Below, in pieces: positions 1 through 8,053 of a stretch of DNA of 64,000 nt. The stretch's first letter is position 1; each line of letters opens with the position of its first letter. Origin of the DNA: Nitrincola iocasae (GTDB taxonomy: Bacteria > Pseudomonadota > Gammaproteobacteria > Pseudomonadales > Balneatricaceae). The stretch covers positions 186,001-250,000 of the forward strand of contig NZ_CP044222.1 in NCBI RefSeq assembly GCF_008727795.1, written 5' to 3'. The notes under the pieces are model-generated. The model saw only the letters and a program-made list of their open reading frames with translations, did not search any database and had not been told where the DNA came from. The position numbers and the translations under genes were made by a program.

Positions 1-1372
1 TGCGGTAGTGGAACATGGAGATGTTCCAGCGACCGCCTAGTTTGCTTAGGAACAGCATTAGCGCACCGGGGCGTTCTGGAAATTCAAAGCGGTAAATCAC
101 TTCATTATTCACGTTAGCGGGGGCATGGCCGCCGACCATGTAGCGAATATGGATTTTGGCCATTTCATTATCGGTAAGGTCGACCACGTCCACTTCGTGT
201 TTGTTCAGTGTTTCCAGCAGATCTTTGCGGCCATCGTTGCCAGGCTTGATTTGAATGCCAGCAAACACGATCGCTTCTTTGTCATCACCATAACGGTAGT
301 TAAATTCGGTGATATTGCGCTTACCCAGTGCGGTGCAGAACTTTTTGAAGCTGCCTGGGTGTTCGGGGATCCGTGCGGCAATGATCGCTTCACGCTTTTC
401 ACCCAGCTCAGAACGTTCGGCGATATGACGCAAGCGATCGAAGTTAACATTGGCACCAGAATCTATGGCGACCAGGGTCTGCTTCTTGGCGTTGGTCTGC
501 TCTACATACTTTTTCAGGCCCGCGACTCCGAGAGCGCCTGCTGGTTCACAGACGGAGCGGGTATCATCAAAAATATCCTTTACCGCGGCACAGATTTCAT
601 CGGTTGTAACGGTAATTACGTCATCGACGAACTGCTTGGCCAGTTCAAAGGTGTGTTCGCCGATACGCGCCACGGCCACACCGTCAGCAAATAAACCTAC
701 CTGGGATAAGGTAACGCGCTCGCCAGCATCCAGAGCCGCTTTCAGGCAGGCGGCATCTTCAGGTTCAACGCCAATGATGCGGGTTTCCGGACGCAGATAT
801 TTTGCATAGACTGAAATGCCGGCAATCAGACCGCCGCCACCCACAGGCACAAAAATAGCGTCAATCGGAGCGCTGTGTTGCCGTAATATTTCCATGGCAA
901 TGGTGCCTTGCCCGGCAATGATATCTGGATCATCAAACGGGGGGATGTAAGTCATCCCTTTTTCTGCCATTAACTTGCGTGCATGTGCCTGCGCTTCATC
1001 AAAGGTATCACCATGCAGGACTACCTGGCCGCCACGGGCTTTAACGCTGCTGACCTTAATGTCAGGGGTAGTTTTTGGCATCACAATAACGGCTTTAACC
1101 CCCATCGCCTTGGCTGACATGGCCAGGCCCTGAGCATGATTGCCTGCTGAGGCGGTAATTACGCCCGCCGCTTTTTCGGCTTCACTGAGTTGTGCCATAC
1201 GGTTGTAGGCACCTCTGAGTTTGAATGAAAATACCGGCTGCAGGTCTTCGCGTTTAAGTAGAACGCGATTGTCGAGGCGAGCCGAAAGTGAGGGTGCTTC
1301 ATCCAGCGGGGTTTCGATGGCAACATCGTAAACGCGCGCTTCAAGAATTTTTTTGATATACCTGTGTGCCAT
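1..1372 (-). CDS. ilvA: Threonine ammonia-lyase, biosynthetic (partial, C-terminus off window)
   Basis: PLP enzyme that deaminates threonine to 2-oxobutanoate, the first committed step of isoleucine synthesis in the cytoplasm. I translated the minus strand from an ATG at 1372 (MAHRYIKKILEARVYDVAIE). The PLP lysine lies in SFKLRGAYN near residue 51, the phosphate-binding glycine loop VPVGGGGLIAG near residue 180, and two ACT-like regulatory repeats start at about 320 (ARIPEHPGSFKKF) and 430 (FEFPERPGALMLF), so this is the allosteric biosynthetic type rather than the short catabolic TdcB type. About 457 codons are present against a usual length of just over 500, so the last part of the second regulatory repeat is outside the window. 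It is divergent from rpiA, as in many gammaproteobacteria. Confidence 0.95.
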   Translation of the reverse strand, partial: MAHRYIKKILEARVYDVAIETPLDEAPSLSARLDNRVLLKREDLQPVFSFKLRGAYNRMAQLSEAEKAAGVITASAGNHAQGLAMSAKAMGVKAVIVMPKTTPDIKVSSVKARGGQVVLHGDTFDEAQAHARKLMAEKGMTYIPPFDDPDIIAGQGTIAMEILRQHSAPIDAIFVPVGGGGLIAGISVYAKYLRPETRIIGVEPEDAACLKAALDAGERVTLSQVGLFADGVAVARIGEHTFELAKQFVDDVITVTTDEICAAVKDIFDDTRSVCEPAGALGVAGLKKYVEQTNAKKQTLVAIDSGANVNFDRLRHIAERSELGEKREAIIAARIPEHPGSFKKFCTALGKRNITEFNYRYGDDKEAIVFAGIQIKPGNDGRKDLLETLNKHEVDVVDLTDNEMAKIHIRYMVGGHAPANVNNEVIYRFEFPERPGALMLFLSKLGGRWNISMFHYR

Positions 1373-1467
1373 AGCGGGAGAGTAAGCCAAGATAGTCTGA
1401 ATAATTTATGGATACTGATGGTATCGGCTATGTGTGCTAACGTCTATAAGCTAAAAGCTGTCAGGCG

Positions 1468-1473
1468 TATAAT
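1468..1473 (+). promoter_or_regulatory. Candidate -10 box for rpiA
   Basis: A perfect TATAAT lies 36 bases upstream of the rpiA start in the 137-base ilvA/rpiA divergent gap. No good -35 hexamer sits 16-18 bases upstream, so this is a weak call made from the -10 alone. Confidence 0.3.
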
Positions 1474-1509
1474 TGCCACAATCTATCCAAGTGAATGTAG
1501 GTGTAAATA

Positions 1510-2184
1510 ATGAACCAGGACGAAATGAAGCGTGCCGTGGCGATGGCTGCTGTTGATATGATCCGGCCTAAGTTGGAAAAAAACTCAGTGATTGGTGTCG
1601 GAACTGGCTCCACGGCCAACTGTTTTATTGACGCGCTGGCCGCTTGTCGCAATGACTTTGCCGGTGCTGTGGCCAGTTCGGAAGCCACGGCAGAGCGTTT
1701 ACGCCGCCATAATATTGAAGTGTTTGATCTGAATAGTGTCTCAGAGCTGGAGTTTTATATCGACGGTGCTGATGAATTTGATCCGCACTTCAACCTGATT
1801 AAAGGCGGTGGTGGTGCACTGACACGTGAAAAAATTGTTGCGGCGGTGGCAAAAACTTTTATCTGTATTGTCGATGAAAGCAAGCAAGTGGATGTGCTTG
1901 GCAACTTTCCCTTGCCAGTGGAAGTGATTCCTATGGCGCGCTCTTATGTCGGCAGGCAACTTGCCGGACTGGACGGACAACCGGTCTATCGTCAGGGTTT
2001 TGTGACGGACAATGGTAATATTATTTTGGATCTGCATTCTGTTGATATTCTTGATCCAAAGACCTTTGAACGCCACCTGAACAATATTGTTGGTGTAGTG
2101 ACCAATGGTTTGTTTGCTAACCGTAGTGCGGATGTCATTCTCATGGGTACGCCGCAGGGCGTAGTTACCCTGCAGCAGGACTGA
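1510..2184 (+). CDS. rpiA: Ribose-5-phosphate isomerase A
   Basis: Interconverts ribose-5-phosphate and ribulose-5-phosphate in the non-oxidative pentose phosphate pathway. The 224-residue length is close to the family norm. Diagnostic motifs are the phosphate-binding GVGTGSTANCF near residue 30 and DGADEFDPHFNLIKGGGGA near residue 84, which carries the catalytic acidic residues and lysine. The ATG at 1510 follows a weak purine-rich stretch (GTAGGTG) at normal distance. It is divergent from ilvA and convergent with the YbbP-like permease, with only 27 bases between the stops and no clear terminator there. Confidence 0.96.
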   Translation: MNQDEMKRAVAMAAVDMIRPKLEKNSVIGVGTGSTANCFIDALAACRNDFAGAVASSEATAERLRRHNIEVFDLNSVSELEFYIDGADEFDPHFNLIKGGGGALTREKIVAAVAKTFICIVDESKQVDVLGNFPLPVEVIPMARSYVGRQLAGLDGQPVYRQGFVTDNGNIILDLHSVDILDPKTFERHLNNIVGVVTNGLFANRSADVILMGTPQGVVTLQQD

Positions 2185-2211
2185 TAGGTCAGGTATCAAT
2201 CCACTCTGGGC

Positions 2212-4680
2212 TTAGCCGGTGCGTAGCAGTCGGTAACATTGGGGTAGTGTTAACTGGCGTCGCATCAGTGCGCCACTCAAAGTGAAAAAGAGTGTTGATG
2301 CGGCGGGTAGTAGCATCCACATGAATGGATGCAGTCCCGGCTCCAGGTGCAGCAGATATAAATACAGTAATGCCAGTGTGCCTTCAGCGGTCCATACAGC
2401 AAGTACGCCACACACCAGTCCCAATAGCATTAATTCCAGCAGGTCGAGTTGCTGTGTCTGGCGTGCACTGGCACCCAGTGTCTGCAGTAACGCACTTTCA
2501 TAGCGACGCTGATCCAGTGCCTGACGCAGTGTCAACAGCATCAACAAGGCGCCACAAAACAGCGTCAGTGACAGAATCAGGGCGGAGCTGTCACCGAGGC
2601 GTTGCATCCAGGTTGCAATCTGCTGCAGTAGCTGTCCAATATCGATCAATGTCAACGATGGGAACTCACGAACCAGTTGTGTTGCCAGCGCATCCTGCTC
2701 TGGGGTGAGCCTGAAGCTGGTAATAAAGGTGGCTGGCATATCCTGCAGGGCTGCCTGGTTAAAAATAACGTAAAAATTTGGTTTGAAAGAGGCCCATTCC
2801 ACTTCACGTAAGCTGGTGATGCGTGCTTCGACGGTTAAGCCCCCAAGATCAAATCCCAAACGATCCCCCGGAATGAGTCCCAGGTCTTCAGCCATTTCAC
2901 TCTCAACTGAAATCTCAGCCTCCGACGTATCTGTTGTCCACCAGTTACCCGCTACCAGGCGGTTATGAGCTGGCGGCTGATTGTTCCAACTGAGGTTGAG
3001 CTCACGATTGAGGGTGTTGTGCTCCAGCTGTTCAGGACTCATGTGTGCACGTATCGGCTCGCCGTTGAGTGTTGAGATGCGTCCTCTGACCATTGGGTAG
3101 AGTTCACTGTTGATGCCCTCCTGTTGCAGGAAGGTTTCTAAGGGCTCGGTTTGCCAGGGTTGAATATTCACTACGAAATAGTTGGGGGTATTGTCCGGAA
3201 TCTGTGCCTGCCAGTCTGCCAGCAGGTCGGTCCGGCTGATCCACACCAGGCTCAGCAGGGTCATCAGCAGGATGACAACGCCGGCCTGTAGTCGATGCCA
3301 GCGCTTCTGCTGTTCCAGTCGCATCAGCAACAAGCGCCCTAGTAGTAACTTGTGCGCCAGGGGGCGGGCTAGCAGACGCAGACAACGCTGCGCTATCCAG
3401 CCGAACACGGCTCCACCGATTAAAATTAGCAGCAACAGGGTTGAGGCGGCCAGCGGGGCTTCCAGAAAAGTGAGCAGGGCGGCGGCTAACAGTGTGAAAC
3501 AGACCAGTTGGATAGACACGGCGCGTTTGTCTGAACCGCTGACTTCATCCCGAAACAATGACGACACCGCCACCCGTGACAGTTGCAGCACAGGCGGCAA
3601 GCCCAGCAGAATTAGTAACGCGAAGCCCATGGCACTGCCGCTGAGATAACGCCAGGCGGTTGGCTGTGGAAGCTGCTGGGGGAGCAGTTCATTCAGCCAG
3701 CTTAGAATCAGTTGTTCAAGCAGTACGCCGGTTAACGTACCCAGCAACGACAATATGAACCAGGCAATCAGTAACTGACAGAGGTATAGCCTGATCAGGT
3801 CGTTGGCTCGCATACCCAGGCTGAGGAGTAAGGCGCAGCGTTTGTGTTGTCCGATGCTAAAGCGGCGCAGACTGAGGAATATAGTCAGTGCGGCGAGCAG
3901 CAGTGCAATCAGTGCGGTAAGTTTGAGATAGCTTAACGCGCCACCCAGCGCGGCACCCGTCATTGGCTGATCTGATCGGAGACTGAAAAGCCGCTCATCG
4001 GATGACAAATCACTCTGCAACTGGGTTTCAAATTGTTCAAGTATCTCCCCAGGCCCTGCCATGAGTAAGCGAAACTGGGCGCGACTGCCCGGTGCGAGAA
4101 TGCGCGTTGCTTCAAGATCATCACTGTGCATGACCAGTTGTGGGCTGAAACTGCGAAAGCCTGTGCCACGGTCGGGTGAGCTGAGCATTTCTGCGCCTAT
4201 GCGCAGTTCACTGTAACCTAGTGTGATGCTGTCACCTTGTGCCAGCCCAAGCTGGGATAGAATCCGCGCTTCTACCCAGACCTCGCCCGGTGGCGGCATC
4301 GGCGTGGGCTGTTCTGGCTGTGTGCGTATCTGGCCCCGCAAGGGGTAGGGGGGCGTTGCCGCGCGTACCGAGACCAGCATCATCTGTTCACCCACATGGA
4401 TCATGCTGGGAAACTGGGCAACTTCAGAGGTTTTCAGGCCTGCATCGCGGGCCAGCTCAATGCGTTCGGGATTGATTGGACGTTGACTGCTGAGTACCAG
4501 GTCAGCGCCGAGCATCGCAGCACTTTCGCGTAACAGACCGCGTTCGAGGCGGTCTCCCAGCAATGCCAGTAGTGTAGCTAGCGCAATGGCTATCCAGGTG
4601 GCGAACAGCAGCGCACGCCACTCAGTGGTACGAAGTTGGCTGCCTATCTGACGCAATAACAGCAGTCGGAACCCTTTCAT
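2212..4680 (-). CDS. ybbP: ABC transporter permease, YbbP/FtsX-MacB type
   Basis: Membrane subunit of a MacB/LolE-like ABC system, 822 residues. There is an N-terminal transmembrane helix (about 18-42, AWRALLFATWIAIALATLL-like), a large periplasmic domain to about residue 240, a cluster of helices between about 250 and 500, a second soluble domain (about 500-690), and a C-terminal FtsX-type helix bundle (about 695-815). This duplicated FtsX layout is that of E. coli YbbP. Its ATG overlaps the stop of the upstream ATPase gene by four bases, which implies translational coupling. The substrate is unknown; in E. coli this pair lies next to tesA, as it does here. Confidence 0.85.
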   Translation of the reverse strand: MKGFRLLLLRQIGSQLRTTEWRALLFATWIAIALATLLALLGDRLERGLLRESAAMLGADLVLSSQRPINPERIELARDAGLKTSEVAQFPSMIHVGEQMMLVSVRAATPPYPLRGQIRTQPEQPTPMPPPGEVWVEARILSQLGLAQGDSITLGYSELRIGAEMLSSPDRGTGFRSFSPQLVMHSDDLEATRILAPGSRAQFRLLMAGPGEILEQFETQLQSDLSSDERLFSLRSDQPMTGAALGGALSYLKLTALIALLLAALTIFLSLRRFSIGQHKRCALLLSLGMRANDLIRLYLCQLLIAWFILSLLGTLTGVLLEQLILSWLNELLPQQLPQPTAWRYLSGSAMGFALLILLGLPPVLQLSRVAVSSLFRDEVSGSDKRAVSIQLVCFTLLAAALLTFLEAPLAASTLLLLILIGGAVFGWIAQRCLRLLARPLAHKLLLGRLLLMRLEQQKRWHRLQAGVVILLMTLLSLVWISRTDLLADWQAQIPDNTPNYFVVNIQPWQTEPLETFLQQEGINSELYPMVRGRISTLNGEPIRAHMSPEQLEHNTLNRELNLSWNNQPPAHNRLVAGNWWTTDTSEAEISVESEMAEDLGLIPGDRLGFDLGGLTVEARITSLREVEWASFKPNFYVIFNQAALQDMPATFITSFRLTPEQDALATQLVREFPSLTLIDIGQLLQQIATWMQRLGDSSALILSLTLFCGALLMLLTLRQALDQRRYESALLQTLGASARQTQQLDLLELMLLGLVCGVLAVWTAEGTLALLYLYLLHLEPGLHPFMWMLLPAASTLFFTLSGALMRRQLTLPQCYRLLRTG

Positions 4681-5372
4681 GTGGCTGTCTCGTGCAATTG
4701 TCCGGCATGCAGCGTAACGCAGCGTTGGCAGCGAGCGGCTAGTTCCTGGTCGTGGGTGATCAGGATCAATGTGGTGTTTTCCTTGGCGTTCAGGTCGAAA
4801 AGCTGCTCAATAATCTGATGACCGGTTTCTTCATCGAGGTTGCCAGTGGGTTCATCGGCAAACAACAAGGCCGGTCGGGTGGCAAAGGCGCGTGCAATCG
4901 CGACACGTTGTTGTTCGCCACCGGAGAGTTGCGCCGGGTAGTGTTGCATGCGATCAGCCAGGCCGACTTCGGTTAGCCAATGGCGGGCTTGTTGGTCAGC
5001 ATCCTTGTCTGATCGTATTTCCAGTGCCAGACGTACATTATCTAAGGCTGTCAGTTCTGGAAGCAAATGAAACGATTGGAAAATAAAACTAATATAGCGG
5101 GCGCGTTGGTCAGCGCGGGTTTTGTCATCCATGTCGCTGAGAGAGCGTCCGACCAGTTTAATCTGGCCTTCGCTGGGCTGATCAAGTCCGGCAAGCAGGC
5201 TCAACAGGGTGGATTTTCCCGCCCCTGAACGGCCGACAATGGCGAGCGTCTGGCCTGCGTGAATAGTAAGGTTCAAATCGCTGAACAGGTTTAGGCGTTG
5301 TGCTTGTGCCGGGAACCATTTTGCGACATTCTGGGCCTCAAGAATAATTTCATCAGAGTTCAGGAGCGTCAT
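4677..5372 (-). CDS. ybbA: ABC transporter ATP-binding protein, YbbA/LolD type
   Basis: ATPase partner of the downstream YbbP-like permease, 231 residues. Walker A is GRSGAGKST near residue 48, the signature is LSGGEQQRVAIARAF, and Walker B is ALLFADEPTGNLDEETG, the form typical of the MacB/LolD exporter subfamily. The ATG at 5372 overlaps the divergent tesA ATG in a shared CATG. Its likely ribosome binding site (AAGGAA, about 12 bases upstream on the minus strand) therefore lies inside the tesA signal-peptide codons. The two genes form a tight operon. Confidence 0.9.
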   Translation of the reverse strand: MTLLNSDEIILEAQNVAKWFPAQAQRLNLFSDLNLTIHAGQTLAIVGRSGAGKSTLLSLLAGLDQPSEGQIKLVGRSLSDMDDKTRADQRARYISFIFQSFHLLPELTALDNVRLALEIRSDKDADQQARHWLTEVGLADRMQHYPAQLSGGEQQRVAIARAFATRPALLFADEPTGNLDEETGHQIIEQLFDLNAKENTTLILITHDQELAARCQRCVTLHAGQLHETAT

Positions 5373-5985
5373 GCGTTATCTCATTTCCTTGGCTTTATTT
5401 ATGTCAGCTTCGCTTAGTGCCAATACCCTGCTAGTCGTTGGTGACAGTTTGTCAGCCGCATACGGTATTTCACCTGAGCAAGGCTGGGTGGCATTGCTGG
5501 ATGAGCGCTTGCAGGCAACTGATACAGATTATCAGGTAATCAACGCCAGTGTCAGTGGTGAAACAACCAGTGGTGGCCTGACGCGCTTGCCTGCGTTGTT
5601 GTCTCAGCATCAGCCGGATATTGTGCTGATTGAACTGGGTGCCAATGATGCCTTGCGAGGACTGCCAGTCGCAGTTATCCGTAAAAACCTTAAATCACTG
5701 GTAGAGCAAAGTGTCGATGCTGGCAGCCAGGTGTTATTGATTGGTATACGTATACCTGCCAATTATGGACCTCAGTATACCGACGCTTTCTTTGCTCTCT
5801 ATGCTGAAGTAGCAGACCTGTATGGGGTGTCCAGAGTTCCCTTTTTGCTTGAAAATGTTGCACTGGATTGGAATCTGATGCAGTCTGACGGGCTTCATCC
5901 CAATGCGAGGGCACAGCCACTCATTCTGGATAATGTTTGGCCCTATCTGGATGTGATGCTGACAACCGCAGCGGATGGCACTTAA
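5371..5985 (+). CDS. tesA: Acyl-CoA thioesterase I / lysophospholipase (TesA, SGNH hydrolase)
   Basis: Periplasmic SGNH-family esterase that acts on acyl-CoA, lysophospholipid and other acyl esters. The 204-residue product begins with a signal peptide (MRYLISLALFMSASLSA). The GDSLSAAYG block gives the nucleophile Ser26, GANDALRG near residue 90 supplies the oxyanion Asn, and SDGLHPN holds Asp173 and His176. The start is well supported: CAGGAG lies six bases upstream, inside the first codons of divergent ybbA. A lipoprotein gene follows after 25 bases and may be co-transcribed. Confidence 0.94.
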   Translation: MRYLISLALFMSASLSANTLLVVGDSLSAAYGISPEQGWVALLDERLQATDTDYQVINASVSGETTSGGLTRLPALLSQHQPDIVLIELGANDALRGLPVAVIRKNLKSLVEQSVDAGSQVLLIGIRIPANYGPQYTDAFFALYAEVADLYGVSRVPFLLENVALDWNLMQSDGLHPNARAQPLILDNVWPYLDVMLTTAADGT

Positions 5986-6010
5986 TCTCACAGTACTATG
6001 GATTTTTAGC

Positions 6011-6529
6011 ATGAAAACACCGGCTTCATTTATTCGGACAGGCAGTCTGCTGACTGTCATGTTGCTGGTTTCAGCCTGCAGCAATGTGCAAATTCCTGGC
6101 TTTGGCAGCCGCGAGCCGGAACCTGCCCCGGCAGAAACCGCGCAGGTAACTGAACCACCGTTAATTACCTCACTGGACTGGGCACCTAATTACTCCCAAC
6201 CTATTCGTTATCTGGAAGCGCAGTTGCGTGAGCAGACAGATGATCGGGCTATGGGGCAAACTATCACCAATATTGCTTATCTGTATGATGCACAGCTCTA
6301 TGTGCTGTTCGATGAGTTTCTGGATTACTTGCCGGACGCGGCCAGGATAAAGGAAATCGATGAGCAGAACAGGTGGCTGGATACGCGTCAGGAGGCCGTC
6401 AGTGAGGCCTTCAATCGTAATGGCGGTGGTGAAGTTGGCTCCTATCATGCTGCCGATATGTTTATTGCCCAGACGCGTCAGCGGATGAGTCTGATTGAGC
6501 AGCGTTTGGCGGGTGTTAAGATTGAGTGA
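6011..6529 (+). CDS. Putative lipoprotein with LprI-like C-terminal region
   Basis: Unrecognised small protein of 172 residues. I start it at the ATG at 6011 because this gives a clean lipoprotein signal ending in LVSAC, with the lipid-bearing cysteine at position 23; an upstream in-frame ATG at 5975 would add 12 residues that overlap tesA. The mature part has a Pro/Glu-rich linker and then a helical region with EQNRWLDTRQEAV followed by GGGEVGSYHAADMF and TRQRMSLIEQRL. That order (W..R, GGS/GGE, then R...L) resembles the DUF1311/LprI fold without its cysteines; this is an inference. It overlaps the convergent methyltransferase gene by 14 bases. Confidence 0.7.
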   Translation: MKTPASFIRTGSLLTVMLLVSACSNVQIPGFGSREPEPAPAETAQVTEPPLITSLDWAPNYSQPIRYLEAQLREQTDDRAMGQTITNIAYLYDAQLYVLFDEFLDYLPDAARIKEIDEQNRWLDTRQEAVSEAFNRNGGGEVGSYHAADMFIAQTRQRMSLIEQRLAGVKIE

Positions 6530-7172
6530 TCAGCTTCCATAGGGGCTGTTGGCTGGCTCGGTATTTGCGTTCAAATGCGGATACCACCGGGCTGTCGGAG
6601 TCAATGGCCTCAATCAGGCTGTGGATACCATAGACTGCTAGACTTAGCTGAAGCTCCTGTAGATAAATTTTCCAGTTGCTACGTGCTTCAAATTGCCTGC
6701 TCAGGGTAACCATGGCTGGAAATACTGGGTGGGCATGAAAGCGCCGGCTTAACTGAGAAGGCTTCGGATAGGGGTTGGGGTAGAACAGGCAGTGGCGTGC
6801 TGGCTGCCAGTTTGCTGCCGCAGCGAGACGCCAGAAATCCACCAGGTCAGTTCGTATCAGTAGCGCGTTATCGGGTAAGTCCGGGCGCTGACGTTGTAAG
6901 CGATGTCCGGATCGATCCAGGCCCAGTACCAGATGATCCGGATAGTGTTCAGCTAGATGGCGGGTTGAGTCACCGACACCGCAGCCTGAATCCAGTATTA
7001 AGGGTCCACCATGCGCCGTCAGTTGGGCTTCTGCCTGCTGAAAGGCGTGCAGATTAAAGTCGGCTATCGGCTTTTGAAACTCATGCTTGCGATGGCGCGC
7101 AACCCGATCTATCAGATCAGGGTGGCAGCCTTGCTGCTCTGAGGTAACTTGTCTGGAATTGCCTGTCATCAT
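6516..7172 (-). CDS. TrmB-like SAM-dependent methyltransferase paralogue
   Basis: Class I methyltransferase of 218 residues related to tRNA (guanine-N7) methyltransferase TrmB. Motif I is LDSGCGVGDSTRHLA near residue 60, and the TrmB hallmark appears as FYPNPYPKPSQLSRRFHAHP near residue 132 (canonical TrmB has F-P-D-P-W-P-K-x-R-H). The D-to-N and W-to-Y changes, together with the family position, suggest a paralogue rather than the housekeeping enzyme; the substrate is not known. A TTG at 7178 is in frame, but two adjacent ATGs (7172, 7169) are better starts. It begins just past the sodB terminator hairpin, without a good ribosome binding site, so it may be expressed weakly by readthrough. 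Confidence 0.8.
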   Translation of the reverse strand: MMTGNSRQVTSEQQGCHPDLIDRVARHRKHEFQKPIADFNLHAFQQAEAQLTAHGGPLILDSGCGVGDSTRHLAEHYPDHLVLGLDRSGHRLQRQRPDLPDNALLIRTDLVDFWRLAAAANWQPARHCLFYPNPYPKPSQLSRRFHAHPVFPAMVTLSRQFEARSNWKIYLQELQLSLAVYGIHSLIEAIDSDSPVVSAFERKYRASQQPLWKLITQS

Positions 7173-7179
7173 ATACAAT

Positions 7180-7202
7180 AAGACCGCGCTGGGCGCGGTC
7201 TT
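7180..7202 (-). terminator. Rho-independent terminator of sodB
   Basis: A perfect 10-base-pair GC-rich stem (AAGACCGCGC / GCGCGGTCTT) with a TGG loop lies 20 bases past the sodB stop. On the minus strand it is followed by a modest U-rich tail, TTATTGTAT, which runs into the start of the TrmB-like gene. Confidence 0.75.
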
Positions 7203-7222
7203 CAGTTTAACGTCTGTGGTGA

Positions 7223-7807
7223 TTATGCAGCAAAATTCTGGTTGGCAAAATCCCAGTTAACCAGAGCCCAGAAACCTTTCAGGTAGTCAGGACGCAGGTT
7301 GCGGTAATCGATGTAGTAGGCGTGTTCCCACAGATCGACTGTCAGTACGGCTGTCTGACCATTGGTCATAGGTGTGCCGGCATTGCTGGTGTTGACAATT
7401 TCCAGTGAGCCGTCAGCATTTTTGACCAGCCAGGTCCAACTGGAACCGAAGTTGTTCACTGCGCGGTCATTGAACTCTTCCTGGAACTTCTCGAAAGAAC
7501 CCCACTTGGTATTGATGGCATCTGCTAAAGCACCAGTAGGTGCGCCGCCGCCATTGGGGGACAAGCAGTTCCAGTAGAAAGTGTGGTTCCAAACCTGAGC
7601 GGCGTTGTTGAAAACAGGTCCGGCGGGTGCGGCTTTGATCACTTCTTCCAGTGATTTGCCTTCAAATTCTGTTCCGGGAACCAGTCCATTCAGTTTGACC
7701 ACATAGGTGTTATGGTGCTTACCGTGATGGTATTCCAGGGTTTCGGCAGAGATATGGGGTTCCAGTGCATCTTTGGCATAGGGTAGTGCTGGTAGTTCGA
7801 AGCTCAT
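7223..7807 (-). CDS. sodB: Superoxide dismutase, Fe type
   Basis: Cytoplasmic enzyme that converts superoxide to peroxide and oxygen. Length (194 residues) and sequence match the iron class. Metal ligands are visible as His27 in LEYHHGKHHNTYV, His in VWNHTFYWN near 74, and Asp/His in DLWEHAYYIDY near 157/161. The residues after the second ligand (SPNGGG) fit FeSOD. The ATG at 7807 has AGGGA about 12 bases upstream. It is probably a single-gene unit: a terminator follows it and a promoter with a dyad precedes it (separate entries). Confidence 0.96.
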   Translation of the reverse strand: MSFELPALPYAKDALEPHISAETLEYHHGKHHNTYVVKLNGLVPGTEFEGKSLEEVIKAAPAGPVFNNAAQVWNHTFYWNCLSPNGGGAPTGALADAINTKWGSFEKFQEEFNDRAVNNFGSSWTWLVKNADGSLEIVNTSNAGTPMTNGQTAVLTVDLWEHAYYIDYRNLRPDYLKGFWALVNWDFANQNFAA

Positions 7808-7863
7808 AGTATATGTCCCTTATTATCTGACAGGTTTAAATCAATGTGGCTTAATGTTGCTTA

Positions 7864-7898
7864 ATCATAGCACCGTTATATGTATCTATCATGATACA
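7864..7898 (-). promoter_or_regulatory. Candidate sodB promoter with dyad operator
   Basis: On the minus strand there is an extended -10 (TGC then TATGAT, the hexamer at 7864-7869). Centred where the -35 should be is a perfect 6-6-6 dyad, TGTATC-N6-GATACA on both strands, at 7881-7898. There is no consensus -35. A dyad covering that position is what a repressor site would look like; the regulator is unknown and the sequence does not match a Fur box. Confidence 0.4.
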
Positions 7899-8020
7899 AA
7901 AAGTGTGTTTTTTTGTTGGCGAAAAATAGCAAAAGAGTTGAGCCACATAAATAGAATAGGTCTTCAATCGCCCATCTTCATTAGTTTATCTTGGGGTGAG
8001 TCTGTAAAAATCAAGGGTTG

Positions 8021-8053
8021 CCACTCCTCCTGTCAGTCCGACAGGAGGAGTGG
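8021..8053 (-). terminator. Hairpin terminator overlapping the cysQ stop
   Basis: A perfect 14-base-pair stem (CCACTCCTCCTGTC / GACAGGAGGAGTGG) with a five-base loop. The cysQ stop codon (8033-8035) lies at the loop end of one arm, so the last cysQ codons form the other arm. On the minus strand a U-tract (GATTTTT) appears only about 10 bases after the stem, so termination efficiency is uncertain. Confidence 0.6.
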
